DNA of 64,000 nt, taken from Aureobasidium sp. EXF-3400. Lineage: Eukaryota > Ascomycota > Dothideomycetes > Dothideales > Saccotheciaceae. The stretch is taken from positions 62,001-126,000 of the forward strand of contig SWBL01000122.1 in assembly GCA_024195585.1 (NCBI GenBank), in the 5' to 3' direction. The notes under the pieces are model-generated. The model was not told the DNA's origin and searched no databases. It saw only the letters and a program-made list of their open reading frames with translations. A program made the position numbers and the translations under genes. Numbering within the stretch: the first letter of the stretch is position 1; every line of letters begins with the position of its first letter. Shown piece after piece: positions 11,432 through 23,466 of the stretch.

Positions 11432-12433
11432 TCGAGGCATTGCCGATGATCGACAGGAACCAGCCATTCGCTCTATGCAAGCAAATCACACCTATTTACC
11501 CGTAACTTCATTGATTATGTTCCTTGTCCAAGACGAACAGTAGCATTGTTCCCTCGAGTAAGATTGAACAACTGCCAGAACGTGATTACAGGGGGTGGCA
11601 CATCCGATGGTTAGACCAACCTTGATTTCGACCTTGGTGATGCCTCCGATTTGCTGTATTCCTTGTAAAGCTTCACGGGAGAGGTTCTCCCTAATCATCG
11701 GATCTGGCGCCCCCCGTATACAGAAATCACCTGTACCATCGTGGTAAGCCACGTGCTTGCCGTGTTGTAAGCAGATTCCGTCCAAAGTGCATGGGTTCCT
11801 GGTGAACGCCAAGGTTGTCTCCTTGTCAGATTGCCTTGGTGTCGGAAGCCTTCAAGCCACCCAGAATGCTTGTCAAGCACTTATTGCTAACCAACTATCA
11901 GGCTGGCATCCTGCAAGTACGTTTTGTCTCCACCTCTACACTGGAGTTGTTTTTAGAACGTGGTATAATGACATGGAGGTTGACTACCAAATTTTAGGCT
12001 AAATGAGAAGACAAAAGATCTGGTATGGCCATAATCTTACTCGCAGCATGCTGCACCTAACAAGCACCAAATCGATAGACGTGATGCATATCGTGCCGTG
12101 GGGCCGTGGAAGATCGTGGCCATGCAGGTAGTGTTGCGGGGGTGAGCTTGCGGGGAGTGGTATACTCGTCCGTACTGGACCGAAAATGCTACCATTTATG
12201 TATAGAATAGTCAGGGCACAAGACCTATACCCGGACCGTGTTGACAGCCAGCATACAGGCAAAAACCCAAAGTACTCCGGGTCAATAAGAACATGCAGTA
12301 TATCACGAGGCTGGTCAAAAAGAAAATGAGGGGTCAACAACTCTCGGGCTGGCCGAGAGAGTATAAGAAGAAGCTCATTGCCATATAGAAAAGACAACCA
12401 AGGCTTTCAGTATCTGACTGGCAATTGGTCAAC
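11432..12433. other. Intergenic, promoter of GH93-like gene
   Basis: No gene supported. A possible TATA (TATAAG) at 12362 lies 72 bp before the ATG at 12434. Small open frames on both strands lack motifs. Confidence 0.45.
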
Positions 12434-13931
12434 ATGTTCTCTCTCTTATCTCTCTTTACTCCAACGCTGCTGGCCTCCACTGCCGTGGCATGGCCAAGCG
12501 CACCTCCAGCACCCTTTGTTCAGAACACAACCGTCTTCGTCCCACCAGCCAATTGGACGGACAAGGGTGGTAGCTACGCTCGCTCCGTCCTCCTCAACCA
12601 GAACTGTGAGTCAGGGGAGCCTACCATCTTGGCCACGGCTGCATACAGCCCTCCAGATGGCCAATACTTCATCATATTCAAGAGCACCGACTACGGAGCC
12701 AGCTGGTCGGAACTCTCCAAGGCATACTTTAATGGCAATGCTAGCTTGACAGGTGGCACAATACTCCAGCCTTTCATGTACGTATGAAGGTACAAACACC
12801 ACGAGTAGTACTGGCGTTTGTTTCAGCCTGCACGAGCAGTCTCTAGAACGTGTGTTTCAATGAAACGCCGTCCGGGACGGCATCTCGTAGAGCTGAGTAC
12901 ATTCGTTCAGCTAAGTCGTGATGTTCTCACAACCAACGTTCGAAATCTTGCTAACTGTACCTTCGCTTTAAGTTATGAGCTTGCCCAGCCCTTTGGAAAG
13001 TACCAGCCTGGAACAATTCTTCTGTCTGGTAACCGCATTCCTGGCGACTCCTCTAGCACCAACATTCAGTTGTATGCTAGTACAGACAAAGGGTAAGTCT
13101 TCTCTGAGAAAGCCGTGTTTCCAGTCTGACCTCTGTAGTGTATCTTGGGAGTATGTCTCAACGGTAGCCTATGGTGGACCTCCTGATACCGACAATGGCG
13201 CACCTTGTGTTTGGGAGCCCTTCATTCTCGCCTACGATAACCAGGTCAATGTGTTCTACTCCGACCAGCGCGATCCTGAGTATGGTCAGAAGCTCGCTCA
13301 CCAGTCCAGTGGTGACCTGATGTCGTGGGGCGATGTTGTCAACGACGTCGCCTATTCGAACTACACACAACGACCCGGCATGATCACCATGGCACAGATC
13401 GGCAACGGAAAGTGGATGTGCTCTTATGAAGTGGGTCTCTGGTGGGATCCCGCCACCGGCAATGACGACGGCGCCTTCTATGCCGTCCACTACAAGATTG
13501 CAGACTCACCTCTTGAGTTCGGATCAGTTGGCGACAACTTGCTCAAAACTTCTGGAGGTGTCGCTAGCGCAGGTCCTTACACTGTCTGGACCCCTGCTGG
13601 TGGTCCCTCAGGTACAATCGTTGTGAGCGACTCTTCGTATGATCAGTTCTTCCTCAATACTCAGAACGGTGATCCCGGTGCATGGCAGAATGTCAGTAGC
13701 CAAGGCCACGGAGTCGGCTATACCAGATCTTTGAGGGTCTTGCCAGGAAATGGTGGAAAGACAATCCAAGTGTACAATGGCGGAATGTACGGTTCGAACA
13801 TGACCGAATTCACTGCTGGCGATTTCATCGTGCCAGGACCTGCTGGTCAAGGTCCTGGCGCTCAGGGCTTCCCTGCTTGCAATCACAACAGCGGCGGTTA
13901 TGGACATGGCTGGGGCTGGGGTAGTTCATAG
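12434..13931 (+). CDS. Secreted BNR/Asp-box glycosidase, GH93-like
   Basis: Three exons, 12434-12777, 12973-13092 and 13139-13931, give 418 aa. A signal peptide (MFSLLSLFTPTLLASTAVA) is followed by a beta-propeller with two clear Asp-boxes, STDYGASW and STDKGVSW; the second is completed across the 46-nt intron 2. Motifs such as GTILLSGN, WEPFI and YYSDQRDP-like VFYSDQRDPEYG are those of fungal sialidase-fold proteins related to exo-arabinanases. Intron 1 is unusually long at 195 nt, with a canonical GTACGT donor and a GCTAACTG branch site; it is needed to join QPFI to YELAQPFGKY. The C-terminus is Gly/His-rich. The likely role is exo-acting cleavage of arabinan side chains, supported by the GH43 next door. 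The exact activity is inferred. Confidence 0.82.
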
Positions 13932-14526
13932 TCGTAGATGAGTATCAGGATGATCTGGATGAATTTCTTTCTTAATGGCAGAGAAGTTGACTTTTAAGGT
14001 TGAGAGATGAGGTTGATGAAGAAACCATGCCAAGCGCCAAGAACCTATTACAACTGCGTCTTCTACTTCCTTCAGACGTTCAATGTGCTGTCAACACAAA
14101 GAGGTGACCATGTTATCGATGAATGCAGATCGTTTGATGCATGCTTGCTCTGAAGAAACAATGTCGTCAATACCTCCACTCCCCAGCCACTTTCCCGGGC
14201 CATAATCAGCCGAACCGCTCCTTCATGGCTAATGTAAGCCTTGGCAAATATGCGAATATCACAAAAGTACGAGATATCATGCAGATCATGGAAGTCAACT
14301 TTCCTCCGTTCGATGCCTCCGTGAGACATTGGAGTGGGATACATGTGGAGCTCAAGAGGGACCGAGGCTTGAAGGATCATTCTCCCGCCGGACGGCCACT
14401 TCTGCACGAGGGATCTTCGACTTGGCAGTCAGGAGTTCTACTTCATGGTCTGCTACGCATGACTATCAAGCTACAGTTCACCCGAGCATGATATAGCTCA
14501 TGTAGCGTGTTGATCCAAAGGAAAGG
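13932..14526. other. Intergenic between GH93-like and GH43
   Basis: A spacer of about 700 bp, counting on to the next ATG, between two co-oriented secreted hydrolases. It holds the GH43 promoter. No gene recognised. Confidence 0.45.
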
Positions 14527-14533
14527 TATAAAG
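14527..14533 (+). promoter_or_regulatory. TATA box of GH43 gene
   Basis: TATAAAG lies 110 bp upstream of the ATG at 14637, a normal distance for a fungal gene with a leader of about 60-80 nt. Confidence 0.5.
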
Positions 14534-14636
14534 AAAGGCAAGTGCCATGGCATAGACGAGCTTCTCGAAGTACACTGCTTCGGAGTATCAGCCTTGAACT
14601 CTCACTTATCTCGAACTCTTCCCATCGTTCGTCATC

Positions 14637-15689
14637 ATGTTCTTCTCTAAATTAGGACTTCTCGCACTAAGTGGTGCATCTGCTGTTCTGGGTGCCAACT
14701 ACTCAAATCCATTAGAGCCCAAGGACGGCGGTGATCCATCTATTGTATGGCACGATGGATACTGGTATTTTACCGCAACAAACTATCGCGATATTAGTGT
14801 TCGACGTGCAGCAACCCTCGAGGGACTAAAGACTGCTCTGCCAAAGACAGTATGGGCGCCGAGCGCTGACTACCCTTCTCGTCAATGCAACATCTGGGCA
14901 CCTGAGCTACACATTGTGGACGGACAGTAAGTATTATGCGTACAAACCATGCGAAGTCTCGAGCTATTCACTGAACATGCATCCAGATGGCACATATACT
15001 TCTCAGCTGGTGGTTGCGACGACGGCGCCATCCAGCAATCTCAAGTCCTACGTGGTGGACAATCTCCATGGGACAGCTTTGATTTCTACGGCACCATCAA
15101 CGCACCTGCCTGGTCGATTGACGGAACACCTCTAATCATCAACGGTCAAAATTACTTTGTCTACTCCTGCTTTCGAAATGACACGGGCGAAAATCTGCAA
15201 TCTCTTTGCATCGGCAAAAACTCCGATATCCTCACCATTGGAGAAGAACACCTCCTTGCCTCACCCACTGAGGCCTGGGAACGGAATGGACAGATGCCAG
15301 TCAACGAAGGTCCTTTTGCTCTGTACAGTGAAAACCGTACTTTCCTCTCTTACTCAGGATCCTTCTGCTGGGACCCCTCATACTCGCTCGGCCTCCTCGA
15401 ATATATTGGTGGCGATCCACTCGAACAAAGCAGTTGGCTCAAGACTGGGCCTCATTTCAGCCAGGCAAACGGCATGTACAGTACTGGTCACAATAGCTTC
15501 TTTACTAGCCCTGATGGCACAGAAACTTGGATGGCTTATCATTCTTCCCCCAACCCTGCTGGTAGCTGTGGAGATAGATATGCCAACGCAAAAAAGATCA
15601 ATTTTGAGCATGATGGTTTCCCTGTCCTCGGTGAGCCGATTGCTGAGGGAGTTATGTTGCCTGGTCCTGCCGGAGAGCCACAAGCTTGA
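14637..15689 (+). CDS. Secreted glycoside hydrolase family 43
   Basis: Two exons, 14637-14926 and 14987-15689, are joined across a 60-nt intron (GTAAGT...TCCAG), giving 330 aa. A signal peptide (MFFSKLGLLALSGASAVLGA) leads into a five-bladed propeller. The GH43 triad is visible: general base D33 in GGDPSIVWHD, pKa-modulating Asp near residue 142 in PAWSIDGTP, and general acid E204 in PVNEGPFAL. APELH and WHIYFSAG are family-typical. GH43 enzymes remove arabinose or xylose from plant cell-wall arabinan and arabinoxylan; the subfamily cannot be fixed here. The gene lies downstream of, and co-oriented with, the GH93-like gene. Confidence 0.9.
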
Positions 15690-15794
15690 ACTGCATGAAC
15701 TTAATTCTCAGACAGGTAGAAGAATGATAACGGAAGCTTGGTAGCCAATTCTCACGTAAAAGAATGATAATGAATATCGTTGCACTCAGCAAAT

Positions 15795-18700
15795 CTAGAG
15801 ATAGCCCAACCCTTCACCTGCAATGATCTCCAGATCACTTCTCATGCCCCAGACTTCAGCACCAGCTCTGCCAAGTACTTCAAGTCTCTTACCAGCACCT
15901 AACTCGTAGATTCTAGTAATCAGATCACCGTCAACGATGCCCCTAGCGCCAAGCCCTTCGCTCTCGACTGAACGGTAAGCTCGCGGGTTGAGACCAGCTG
16001 AGTGTTCGAGGATACTGGACAACGTTGTTTGCAGTGCTGATAGACGTCTGTAGGTAGCTTCATCCAAGGGTGTCAGCAGTGCGATACTGCCGGTCTGTGT
16101 TGTAATCAGGATGTGGCTGAGTGCGGACGGTTTTGAGGGTTCGTTGTCGCTGTCTGCCATATCCTCATCGGGGTTCTGCTCGGTAAAAGGTGATAGAGTA
16201 GAAGGAAGTAGTGTCATCGAGGTCGGCATGTGGCCAAGATGGAAGGTGCTTCTGTGGAGCAGACGTTGACCAGACAATGATTTAGGATCTGTATGAGTTA
16301 GCATGATGGTTTACGAAAGGGTAAGACACGCCACATACGTTCAGGATCGTATTGCAATACGTGGATGTCAAGATCTGCGTCGATGATGAGGATATACAGC
16401 TGTCCCTCGAAAGGCAGGAACTCAGCCGATACGACTTCCATCTGCGATCGTGACTTTCCGAAGAGCGAGAGCTTATAAGGCTCCTCCTATGAGTGTGTTA
16501 GTGATTTTTCTCAAAGTGTTTAGCAATATTCATACTCCGAAGCCACCAAACCAAAGACCTTTCCAAGCATCTGCGGCAAGCCAGAGTTTGCTACTCGCCA
16601 ATGTCTTCATTGATGTGATGTAGCATTGCGCATCGAGGAAAGCAACAGGCAAACACGATCCATCTTCTCTCAATCCACGAATCATAATCTTCTGTCCTTG
16701 AGCAGTGCCAACAAGACCAGCTATGCCCATCAATGCCGTGATGCCACTCTTGGTCTCTTCTCTGCCGAAAACACGGAACTTTTTGCCTGTCTGTGGTTGG
16801 CCAGGCTCTGGTACAACGTCGATGATCTCCAGAGTGTAGATGCAACCCTTGGCAGCATAGTTTTCTGCTCGCTGTGAGATGGTACCAAGAGCAACTAGCA
16901 ATCTGTGCTGATGGGTGATCTCCGAAACTTCGAGGGGCATGACTTCCATCGACGTGACCAGTTCGTATGGGGGAATATCGTAAGTGTCGATGATGCGATC
17001 TGCTCTTGCATCGTACAGATGCACGCGGAATTGCAGCGATCTTGGTCGAAGAGTGATTTCTAAGGCATCATGTCAGTTTTGTTTCTCTGTTCAGATCACG
17101 ATTCACCTACCTTCATCTGCTGCTGGATGCCTCGGGTCGTCCTCCGGAGGATAGAAGTCGACCTCTTCCTGAGTCGTGATCACATAGCAGTCACGCTCTG
17201 AATGGTAAGCGATCTTCTGAACTTCAACATGCTCGGAGAAGGGCGAAAATTTGCGAATGGACCATCCATTGGAAGCGAATTTTGTGCCGGCAGGAATCTG
17301 GCCTTCACGTAACATGCCCTGACGACATGGTCAGTATTGTATCGCTAGGTATTACAGGACTGTGGCTTACAACGGTGTCAACCCATGCGAACCCGGCTTC
17401 GCACTTGCGGCTGTTGAGACCAGAAAGTCTGCGAACGCCCTTTCCTCGCAAGCTGACAATGCGTGGCAGGCTTGAAGCATCTTTCACCACAAAGCTTGGC
17501 GAGCCACCTGCCATGAAGACGGTAGAATATCCACCAACATTGGGCAAGAACTTTAGAGGAGCAGGTTTCTGAAGAGAAGCGTCCTCATTGAACTTCGGCA
17601 TGTGTAATCCAGGTACTTTACGGAACCTTAGATTTGTGGTGAATGGCGAGGAAGCTGTAGAAGGAGCTGAAGGATAGTGGAAAGGCTCATAGATGATAAG
17701 GTCGTCCGCTGATGAGCGCAGCTAGATGTATCTGTAAGCATGTGACTCTGAGTGCTAGAGGGCGGTCTTACAATGAGATATGGCGATCTGGCTGTCGCAT
17801 CGCCTAGGTCCGCAAAAATGAGTTCGGTCAGAGTTTCCTTGCCAACATTACGACGAGGCGCACTCTCATTTGAGAGTACCGGTGACAAGACCGAGAGACT
17901 CGGAGCCTCGTAAACCGGTTGTTCAAGGTTTGGAAGCTCAAAGATCTATGGCCTTGATGTTAGCAAATCGTGTGTTTGTGGGTACATCATAAATCTAAAC
18001 CTACAGCAAGACCTCCTTCAGCATTGAGCAAGAAAGCTAATGCCTTGTCGCCAGTCTTTTCTGACTTGTATACACTGCCGGACAACCATTTTGAGGCTAA
18101 AGCGGCATCACCACGCTCGAGTTCGTCAAGGTCGCCACTCTTGTCTACTTGCAGAATCTGCAAACTCGAGTCTTCCCTGAGCAGTAGGAGGTAAGGATCG
18201 CAGAATGACGAGTGTACAACTGTGAGCTCCGCATCGGTCTCCTCATCGATGATTGGAAAGATTTGAGAAAGACCAAGATCTATAGGCACGCTAATTAGTA
18301 CACGACTCTGGAACAGGCAGATATAGTGGCAAACGGCAAGCGATGGGAAGATGACAGATTTGTATTGGAAAGGCTATAGTACACATGATGACATATACGA
18401 CATCCTCAGTGTTGGCTCCCGCAGACAATCGTGCATCTGAGATACCCCGAGAAGTTGTTTCTTTCAGGTCAGACGACTCTGAAGCTGTGTTGAGTGTTGC
18501 AAAGATGGGGATGATGTTTGGACATGGGGAAGGTGGTTTGCGAATAGGGAGATTTTTCCGAGACTTACCTGCATCGTAACTCCTGACTTCATGCTTCCTC
18601 ACCTGAGCAATTCTTGTACCTGAGGCCAAAATGCCAATGTCCAAAGTTTCACCTTCACCCTCGAACTCGGTTCCAGTCACCTCAGTATAACTCATACTTT

Positions 18701-20600
18701 CGTCGCCCTGTTTGGTGTCGGTGACTTCGTTATCAATCTTGAACACTTTTGAGCTTTCGGCGCCATCTTCATCAGCGTGGCAGGTAATGAGATACTGGTC
18801 GAACTGCATATCAGATGCAAGCTGAGCCTCGGGATTTTGTGTACCATCCGTGGGTTTTGGCAAACCGCGAGGGGCTGCCTGCTTTGCACAAGCGGTCCAG
18901 ACTGCTTGAGCATAAGGTATTTCTACTGTTCGAAGGGGACTAGGGGTTAGTTCACGATTGATGAATGCAAGCTTCGATGCACGTTCCCGACCAACGCTTG
19001 CAAGCAGGGAAAGTTGTGGCTCGATATCGCTCTCAGAAAGTTCAGTGGCGTATTTACCCAGAGAGACGTTCTTGATAGGACCCAGACTGAACAAGTTGTC
19101 ATGAAGCCTGAAGAAGTAGCTATCCGGGCCGCTAGAATCGGCAGTCTGGGAGGCCATCTGTTTTACAACCGGAGCTTCGTCGGCGTACAAGTCGTCATCT
19201 GCGTCGTCGTCGAGATCTTCCTCATCCATTGAGAGTTCAGCATCTTCGGCAATCATCTGTGCATGACTACGCTTGCGTGTCTGTGAGGTCTTCTTGGACC
19301 AGCCAATCAAAGTAGAGTCGCCATCCTCACTGCCCAGGAACAATCTACCGCGTCCTAAAGAGGCAGCGCAATTTGCAGCAGTCTTCAATTGATGGCCACC
19401 ATGGGTAGAGTCTACCACATGAACGGATAAACCAGAAACCGAGCGACCATCGATTCGGAACGACAATACTGCCAGGCGGCCAGTGTTCAGGACTATCAGC
19501 ATGTTGCCATTCGTATGGTCCAGAGCCTCGATCACGCAATCTTCCAGGCGCAAACCAAGGTCGGACTGATCAGCCATGGCGAAGTTTGAGCTTAGCTTGG
19601 CAAACTCGTTCACGGCGACAGCATTTGTTTTTCCCGCCTGATCGACATGTACCAGCTCGTTCGCGCCAACAAGGAGAGCGCCGCCAACAGGCAAGGGAAG
19701 AGGGACGACACGGAAAATGTCAAAAGGAAGGCCTGTAACGGATAGCAGAGTGGTGGAGGCGCGTTGATCTAAGTCCAGGGTAAAGACAGTGTAGTTCAGG
19801 ATATCCTTGCGTTCGTCAAGCAAACCATGACTGGGAGCCTTGTTTGACGAAACAATGCCAAATGTGGGTTCTCTATACTCGTGCAAAAAGGCGAGATGGA
19901 CAGGGTGTGTGAGAGCAGGATCAAGAGCGGTCAAGGGTAGGACGAACGAGGCCGAATAGGGCGTCTCGGATTGGGCATCGGTACCGGTGACGAGAGCTTT
20001 TGTGGGTGGAGGGGTATCAAGGTCATCTTCATCAGCCAGATCATCGGCAGACTGGCGAAACGGAATGATGGCGAGGTGTTTTGTGCCAAACTTGAGAGCG
20101 GCGCATCTGCTGCTTGGATCGACGCTGAGATAACTGGGAGTGTCGGCAAGGGATGGCCCAAAGGGAAGTGTATTGGTTGTTTCGCGCTCGTAGTAATGGA
20201 TGGAGACAGTCGAAATACGGTGATTGACAGGATCCCATTCGATTAAACTGATCTTTGCGTCCTGTGTGGAGACCAGCAGGGCCTCGGCGCCAGTCTTTGT
20301 GTTCAAGGCCTTGACTCTTTGCAGCGAAGTGATGGTTCCTGACACAGGATACTCGCCCAGCAGGATCAGTTTGGCCGTGTTCTCGACGCGATGGATGCTT
20401 TCGGGGCCTTCAATGGCACCCGTGTCGACATTGGGGTTGACAGATGATGGTTTGACGTCGGTTGCGACGGTCTTGAGAGTGAAGACCTGGAGCAACGAGG
20501 TCTTTGCGACGACGAGATTAGTTGCGCCAGGAGCGACGAATGGCAGGGCGACAGCACTCGACACGGCGGTCGGCGCCACGAGTTCGGTATAGCATTGCAT
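15795..20600 (-). CDS. cft1: Cleavage and polyadenylation factor subunit CFT1 (CPSF160)
   Basis: CFT1 is the large beta-propeller scaffold of the nuclear pre-mRNA 3'-end cleavage and polyadenylation factor. I join eight exons: 20600-18569, 18279-18005, 17945-17772, 17721-17371, 17318-17111, 17059-16536, 16486-16339 and 16288-15795. They give 1401 aa, the family's usual size. The start is [17 protein letters not shown], typical of Pezizomycotina CFT1. Conserved landmarks include [31 protein letters not shown] and RSPYLI, and the C-terminal part matches the CPSF_A repeat region. Seven introns keep frame. Six are 49-59 nt. Intron 1 is 289 nt, with a GTAAGT donor, a TACTAAT branch site and CTATAG. 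The gene is divergent from the LMBR1-type gene, with 340 bp between ATGs. Confidence 0.95.
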
Positions 20601-20940
20601 TATGTGTCGTCGCGCATTGCATACAACGTCGAGGAGATGACAATATCTGGCTAGAGCTGCCTGAGACAAGACGGAGCTCCAATGCCAAGCTCCCGTCCCT
20701 GCTATATCAGGGCACGGACGGACGGGCGGGACAGAACGCCAAGATGACGTCTGCCTATCAATGTGGAGGAAGCAATCAGGGAAGGAACCTCTGGACTTTG
20801 TGTTGCTGCCGTGTGAAGCTGTCGCAAGCTCCTTCTTCTTGTAAGCCTGCAATGCGCCGTGTGTGAAAGAGCGCTGCCTTCCTACGACTTTCCTGCTATC
20901 AAAAAGGAAGCTACCGTGCAGCTCCTGCCTGCCTAACATA
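20601..20940. promoter_or_regulatory. Bidirectional promoter, CFT1 / LMBR1-like
   Basis: 340 bp separate the divergent ATGs at 20600 (minus) and 20941 (plus). Open frames running into it from either side begin at non-ATG codons and are read-through, so this interval must hold both promoters and both leaders. Confidence 0.6.
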
Positions 20941-22772
20941 ATGGCACTCATCCAGACCTCCCTCATCTGGGTCGCATATGCCGTCGCACTTGCAATCCTG
21001 CTAGTCGTGGCATCCATCTTCGTCTACCTCTATCAGGCTCCTCGCGAACGCTCTGCCGTCGTATCAATCGTATGCATTATCACCGTGCTCTCTCTGCTGG
21101 CTACCGTCCTATTGCTACCCGTCGATGTCGCTCTTGTATCTTCCACTACCTCGTCCAAACTCGGCAGAAAGAAAGACTGGGCTACTCCCGATGCTGTCGA
21201 CAATATTCTGTTCCAGCTTAAGATCGTCTACTACACTCTCTACAGCCTGGACGCTGTCCTGTGCTTGATTGTTATCCCCTTCACCTACTTCTGGTACGAA
21301 GAACGTGATGAAGTAGCCGCTGAGGACGGCAGCCAAACTACCGCTGGTCGTCTTTGGGGTGCTTTCAAGTACACCATCGCCTTTATCTTGTTCGTCGTTA
21401 TCATCTTCCTTGTAGGCTTCTTCGTCCCTGTCGCAAAGAACAGGCCTCAGAAGCATCTTGACCTGGACTTCTTCAAGGATCTCCTGGCCGAAAACCGTAA
21501 GTTCGTTCTTTCTTCTGCTCTTGACACAATCATTGACTCGTTTCAGATGGTGAGCGTGCCTTGACCTTCTGTGTCGGTCTTCTCTTGACCCTCGGAACCC
21601 TCCTATACTGCATTTACACGGCTCCTGGCTTGGCTCTCCTGCCTCTTACTCTGATCAAGACCGCTCCTCGCGTCTCTGCTCCCACTTTGGCTGCCAACAC
21701 CTCTTCTCAGCTGATGCAGAACCGCGAGCGTCAGAGACAACTCGAGAACCGCAATGAAGGTCGTGACAATGGTCTCGACACTCGCGATCGCCGTGAACTC
21801 GAAGCTCTGATCCGAGAAGAACGCACACTTGTTCGCCGTGAACGTCTCGCTGCCGAAGACATGGGTGAGGGTCAAAACTGGTTTATCCGTGTCTGGCTCA
21901 AGACAGAGGCTGTCTTCAGGCCTCTGAAGCTTCTTGGCGGTCTTCTGCTCATCGTCATTGTACTTGTCGTCTGGGCTAGCATGCTGGTTACTGGTGTCGA
22001 CAAGATTAAGAACTCGGTGTGCAAGACCGGATGCGGTTACTTGCTTGGTCACAACAAGATCTTCCAGCCTATCAACTGGCTCTTCGTTGTCACCTCAAAG
22101 GTTTTCCCCATCGATTATGTCATCTTCCTTCTCCTAACCCTTCTCTTCTTCGCCGGCTCTGTGGTTGGTGTCGCCACTATTGGCATCCGCTTCTTGTGGG
22201 TCAGCCTCTTCAAGATTCGTAAGGGTCACACTGCCCCACAAGCTCTCCTGATGGGAACTGTCATGCTTACTTTGATCGTCTTCGCCATCAACTACGCTGT
22301 CGCTATGATGGTCGCTCCTCAATACGCCACTTTCGGCCCACAGACCTACTGCGACAGACCCGCTCACCACCCTGATCAGCAGCCTGACTGCAGCAACCAC
22401 CACAAGGCCATCCGCTCTTGTCGTGAGGCTGCCGACAACCCTGTCGCTCGCATGGTCTGCACACCCTCGGTCGTCAGCTCCTTCCTGAACCGCATCACCA
22501 TCAACTTCCCCTTCTTCGGCATTATCGACTTTTGGGCTCAATTCGCTTTCCTTGGCATCTTCTTCATTGTCTTTGTCGTCATGCTGTTCCGCACTCCTCG
22601 TCTTGACGAAGAACAGCTCGACGATGATCTTGCTGAAGAAGAAGAGGAAGGTCTTCTCGCCAGTACTGGTCGTCGTTTCGGTGCTACCTGGTCTGATATC
22701 ACTGGCCGAGCTACTGGTGTGAAGCGCGTTGGCGCTGACTATGGTACTCGTGGAGAATCTTCCGCTGAGTGA
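20941..22772 (+). CDS. LMBR1-family membrane protein (LMBD1-type)
   Basis: Two exons, 20941-21496 and 21547-22772, are joined across a 50-nt intron (GTAAGT...TTCAG), giving 593 aa. The N-terminus [19 protein letters not shown] and about nine hydrophobic segments resemble the probable lysosomal cobalamin transporter (LMBD1) group of LMBR1 proteins. Between membrane segments lies a charged coiled stretch ([16 protein letters not shown]...[13 protein letters not shown]), as in that family. A cysteine-containing luminal loop (CDRPAHH...CSNHH...SCREA) precedes the last helices, and an acidic [14 protein letters not shown] tail follows. The expected site is the vacuolar membrane. Cobalamin transport is doubtful in a fungus that does not use B12, so the true substrate is open. 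Confidence 0.88.
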
Positions 22773-23215
22773 ATCTAATGCATAATGTATCTTCTGCTTC
22801 AGGCTTGCATTCCATTTTCTTGATTTCTCTGTTTATATGTATAGCCGTTTATCTGGATCTGATCTTCAGTACTGCTTGCTTGGGGTGGCTCTGTTGAAAT
22901 TGCCTCGGAAGGTGGAGAACGTGACGAGTGACCATATTGCTCTGAATCGCCTGAAAGATACTTTGCCAATCTGACCGTTCAAATTCCTTGTATATCGATA
23001 TGTCGTAGCGTGAGATTCGTGAAATCATGCTCTTCGCTCAAGTGTGAGGGCCAATCTGCGAGCTATACTTCCACGCTGCTAGTTTAAACGATAAATTCCG
23101 CCATCTCCCATGGCAGAAACAGGCGATAAACCGAGTTCAAGAGTTGGACATTGCAAAACTATCGGTAGATCCATATTTTTTTGTGCCACTGACTCCCAGG
23201 GCTGCTTCGGGCACG
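22773..23215. other. Intergenic, AT-leaning
   Basis: Downstream flank of the LMBR1-type gene. Nothing recognised until the transporter-derived fragment begins at about 23216. Confidence 0.45.
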
Positions 23216-23466
23216 GTAGTATCTCAGCCTTGATTCCTCTCTACCAATCTGAAACTATACCTAAGTAGATTAGAGGTACAATTGTGGGGGCCGTTTAGGT
23301 TAATATGATATAGTATAGTTGCTAGATCACTGCTAACGATATAAAACAGTTGGCAATCACTATTGGTCTTTTGCTTGCATCTATCGTCGGCAACGCTACT
23401 AAGAAGTACTAGGATAATGTCTAAGTAGTATAGGTAAAGATAGCTTATTTATAACCAAGTCTTCTC
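23216..23466 (+). pseudogene. Mutated inverted fragment of the adjacent sugar transporter
   Basis: This plus-strand stretch matches the minus-strand transporter coding sequence around its second intron (about 25653-25385), in inverted orientation. It includes the intron, so it is a DNA copy and not a retrocopy. A block of about 73 nt (AGATCACTGCTAACG... to GGCAACGC, about 23324-23396) is identical. Outside it, most of the clearly aligned exon differences are C-to-T or G-to-A. Examples are TGG to TAG, CAG to TAG, GCA to ATA and GGC to GGT, creating several stop codons. The bias, with many CpA-to-TpA changes, resembles repeat-induced point mutation. Both ends fade out, so the borders are approximate. 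Confidence 0.82.

Noticed and set aside
18291..21017. 908-codon frame extending CFT1 upstream to 21017
   Set aside because: The extra N-terminus begins at a non-ATG codon and would overlap the LMBR1-type gene. The CFT1 family start [10 protein letters not shown] is at 20600.
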